DNA from: JAZNQN01 sp045590195
GTDB lineage: Bacteria; Bacillota; Clostridia; UMGS1883; UMGS1540
Assembly (NCBI GenBank): GCA_045590195.1
Contig: JAZNQN010000020.1
Location: forward strand, 1 to 6,252
Reading direction: 5' to 3'
DNA: 6,252 nt
Shown in pieces: positions 5,631 to 6,252 of this stretch (the stretch's first letter is position 1; every line of letters starts with the position of its first letter). The translations under genes and the position numbers were made by a program. The notes under the pieces were generated by a model. The model did no database searches and had not been told where the DNA came from. It saw only the letters and a list, made by a program, of their open reading frames with translations.

Positions 5631-5720
5631 GATTATTTTGAAAATTAAAATAAAAAAGCAAAAAAATCTTGCACAAGCTAAAGAAAATTTAATGAAAATA
5701 AATAGAAAGGGGGGTAAAAA

Positions 5721-5891
5721 ATGAACGCACCAACTATGCTTACAATTAAACAAACAGCAGAACGGACGGGACTTGCCGTGCATTACATAAGGCAATTATG
5801 TTTAGAAAACAAAATTGTCTATCGTAAAGCAGGGGCAAAATATTTGATAAACTTTGAAAAGTTTATTGAATATCTAAATTGCGAGAGTTGA
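5721..5891 (+). CDS. xis: Excisionase-like small HTH protein
   Basis: A 56-residue protein with a winged-helix, MerR/excisionase-type DNA-binding fold. MLTIKQTAERTGLAVHYIRQ (6-25) forms the two-helix HTH, and the wing YRKAGAKYLIN (34-44) is followed by FEKFIEYL (45-52), the usual ending of this family. Small proteins of this kind bend attachment-site DNA and direct the tyrosine integrase toward excision. The start has an unusually G-rich ribosome site, AAAGGGGGG, ending 6 nt before the ATG. It lies divergent from the integrase operon and 13 bp before the next gene, whose ribosome site overlaps this stop codon, so the pair is one operon. An alternative role is a transcription activator of the mobilisation genes. 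The family call is strong; the excision role is inferred. Confidence 0.82.
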   Translation: MNAPTMLTIKQTAERTGLAVHYIRQLCLENKIVYRKAGAKYLINFEKFIEYLNCES

Positions 5892-5904
5892 AAGGTGGTT
5901 TTAT

Positions 5905-6252
5905 ATGGTTTTAACTGAAAGAGATGTAGAGATTATTACATCAATTCAAAAGTTGCGATTTTTGTTGAGCAGACAAATAAAAGTGTTGTGTGGTTTTAGC
6001 GGTCAGCGTGCTTGTGACAGAAGATTAAAAAAGCTGATAGAAGCGGGCTACATAGAAAGAAAGCATTTTATATTTGGTGTTCCAAGACTTTATTTTGCAA
6101 CGAGAAAAGCAGTAAAATTGCTTGATTTGGAATATTACACCCCAAATGTAAGAATAGAACAGATTACACACGATATAGCCGTGATTGACACCGCTATATA
6201 TTTGATAAAAAATGAGGGTGTAGAAAAATCAAGTATTACAACCGAACGAGAG
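5905..6252 (+). CDS. Replication-relaxation / MobC-like protein, N-terminal part (cut by window edge)
   Basis: The first 116 codons of an open frame that continues past the window. LTERDVEIITSIQKLRFLLS (3-22) opens a winged-helix domain. It is followed by RRLKKLIEAGYIERK (39-53), the wing FGVPRLYFATRKAV (57-70) and THDIAV (86-91). This order (TERD start, RxLxxLxxAGxI, YxxTxxA, HD) matches the replication-relaxation family found on plasmids and integrative elements, some members of which are named MobC. Such proteins bind DNA near an origin of transfer or replication. GGTGG at 5894-5898 lies 6 nt before the ATG. It follows the excisionase-like gene by 13 bp in the same operon. A relaxase or coupling protein would be expected to the right but is outside the window. 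Confidence 0.75.
   Translation, partial: MVLTERDVEIITSIQKLRFLLSRQIKVLCGFSGQRACDRRLKKLIEAGYIERKHFIFGVPRLYFATRKAVKLLDLEYYTPNVRIEQITHDIAVIDTAIYLIKNEGVEKSSITTERE

Larger units (their letters stand above)
5590..5631. promoter_or_regulatory. Inverted repeat spanning the divergent promoters (candidate operator)
   Basis: CTTGACAA at 5590-5597 is repeated inverted as TTGTCAAG at 5624-5631, with 34 bp between half-site starts. Each half coincides with a -35 box, so the symmetry may simply reflect two consensus promoters, or it may be a regulator site covering both. Confidence 0.4.
3308..6252. mobile_element. Integrative mobilisable/conjugative element, one end (incomplete)
   Basis: Immediately beyond guaA come integrase, XRE regulator, excisionase-like protein and a replication-relaxation/MobC-like gene, the usual terminal module of a Gram-positive integrative element. 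The 3' end of guaA is an established insertion hotspot for genomic islands, and the integrase here ends about 190 bp from it. The exact left boundary is not determined: it could be at the guaA 3' end (GAGTGGGA at 3295-3302) or in the repeat cluster at 3397-3455. The right end and the second attachment site lie outside the window, so ICE, mobilisable element and prophage cannot be separated with certainty. The relaxation-type gene argues for a conjugative or mobilisable element. Confidence 0.75.

Noticed and set aside
404..5634. Shared 11-mer TTGTCAAGATT at 404-414 and 5624-5634
   Set aside because: Both contain the reverse of a consensus -35 box, which explains the match without a common origin or regulator.
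5692..5724. 10-codon leader frame overlapping the excisionase start by ATGA
   Set aside because: Only a weak purine run precedes its ATG and its product (MKINRKGGKK) looks like chance coding of the G-rich ribosome site; kept only as a possible leader.
5613..5795. 60-codon minus-strand frame across the divergent promoter and excisionase start
   Set aside because: It runs through promoter elements and antisense to a recognisable HTH gene.

Overview
The window looks like a low-GC Bacillota chromosome, most likely a gut-type clostridium. The basis is AT-rich DNA with purine-rich Shine-Dalgarno sites, near-consensus TTGACA/TATAAT promoters, and genes whose family relatives are typical of Clostridia. 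No species can be named from the sequence.

Left region (1-470): three minus-strand copies of the 5' half of a tRNA-Leu(UAG), spaced 164 and 162 bp apart and separated by a conserved, hairpin-rich spacer of about 125 bp. A consensus extended -10 promoter (382-410, minus) fires into the first copy. Two copies clearly lack a 3' half. The third runs off the left edge and may be the intact gene. A second promoter faces right into the next gene.

Chromosomal genes (471-3307, plus): a patatin-like serine lipase, a cysteine-synthase-family PLP enzyme with its own promoter, and a GMP synthase made only of the ATP-pyrophosphatase and dimerisation domains, without the glutamine amidotransferase domain. 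The last two are 18 bp apart and probably cotranscribed. A strong hairpin terminator follows.

Mobile element (about 3308-6252 and beyond the right edge): the end of an integrative element sits against the 3' end of guaA, a known insertion hotspot. From the junction inward come short direct and inverted repeats that look like recombinase sites, a terminator, a tyrosine integrase and an XRE-type regulator (both minus, overlapping by 20 bp), then a plus-strand operon of a 56-residue excisionase-like protein and the first 116 codons of a replication-relaxation/MobC-like protein. Two promoters interlaced on the same 40 bp drive the two directions, so only one can be occupied at a time. This suggests a switch between the maintenance side (regulator and integrase) and the excision/mobilisation side.

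Most worth a second look are the tandem tRNA-Leu half-gene cassettes, the integrase with an apparent HTH domain inserted in its core-binding region, and the interlaced promoter switch.
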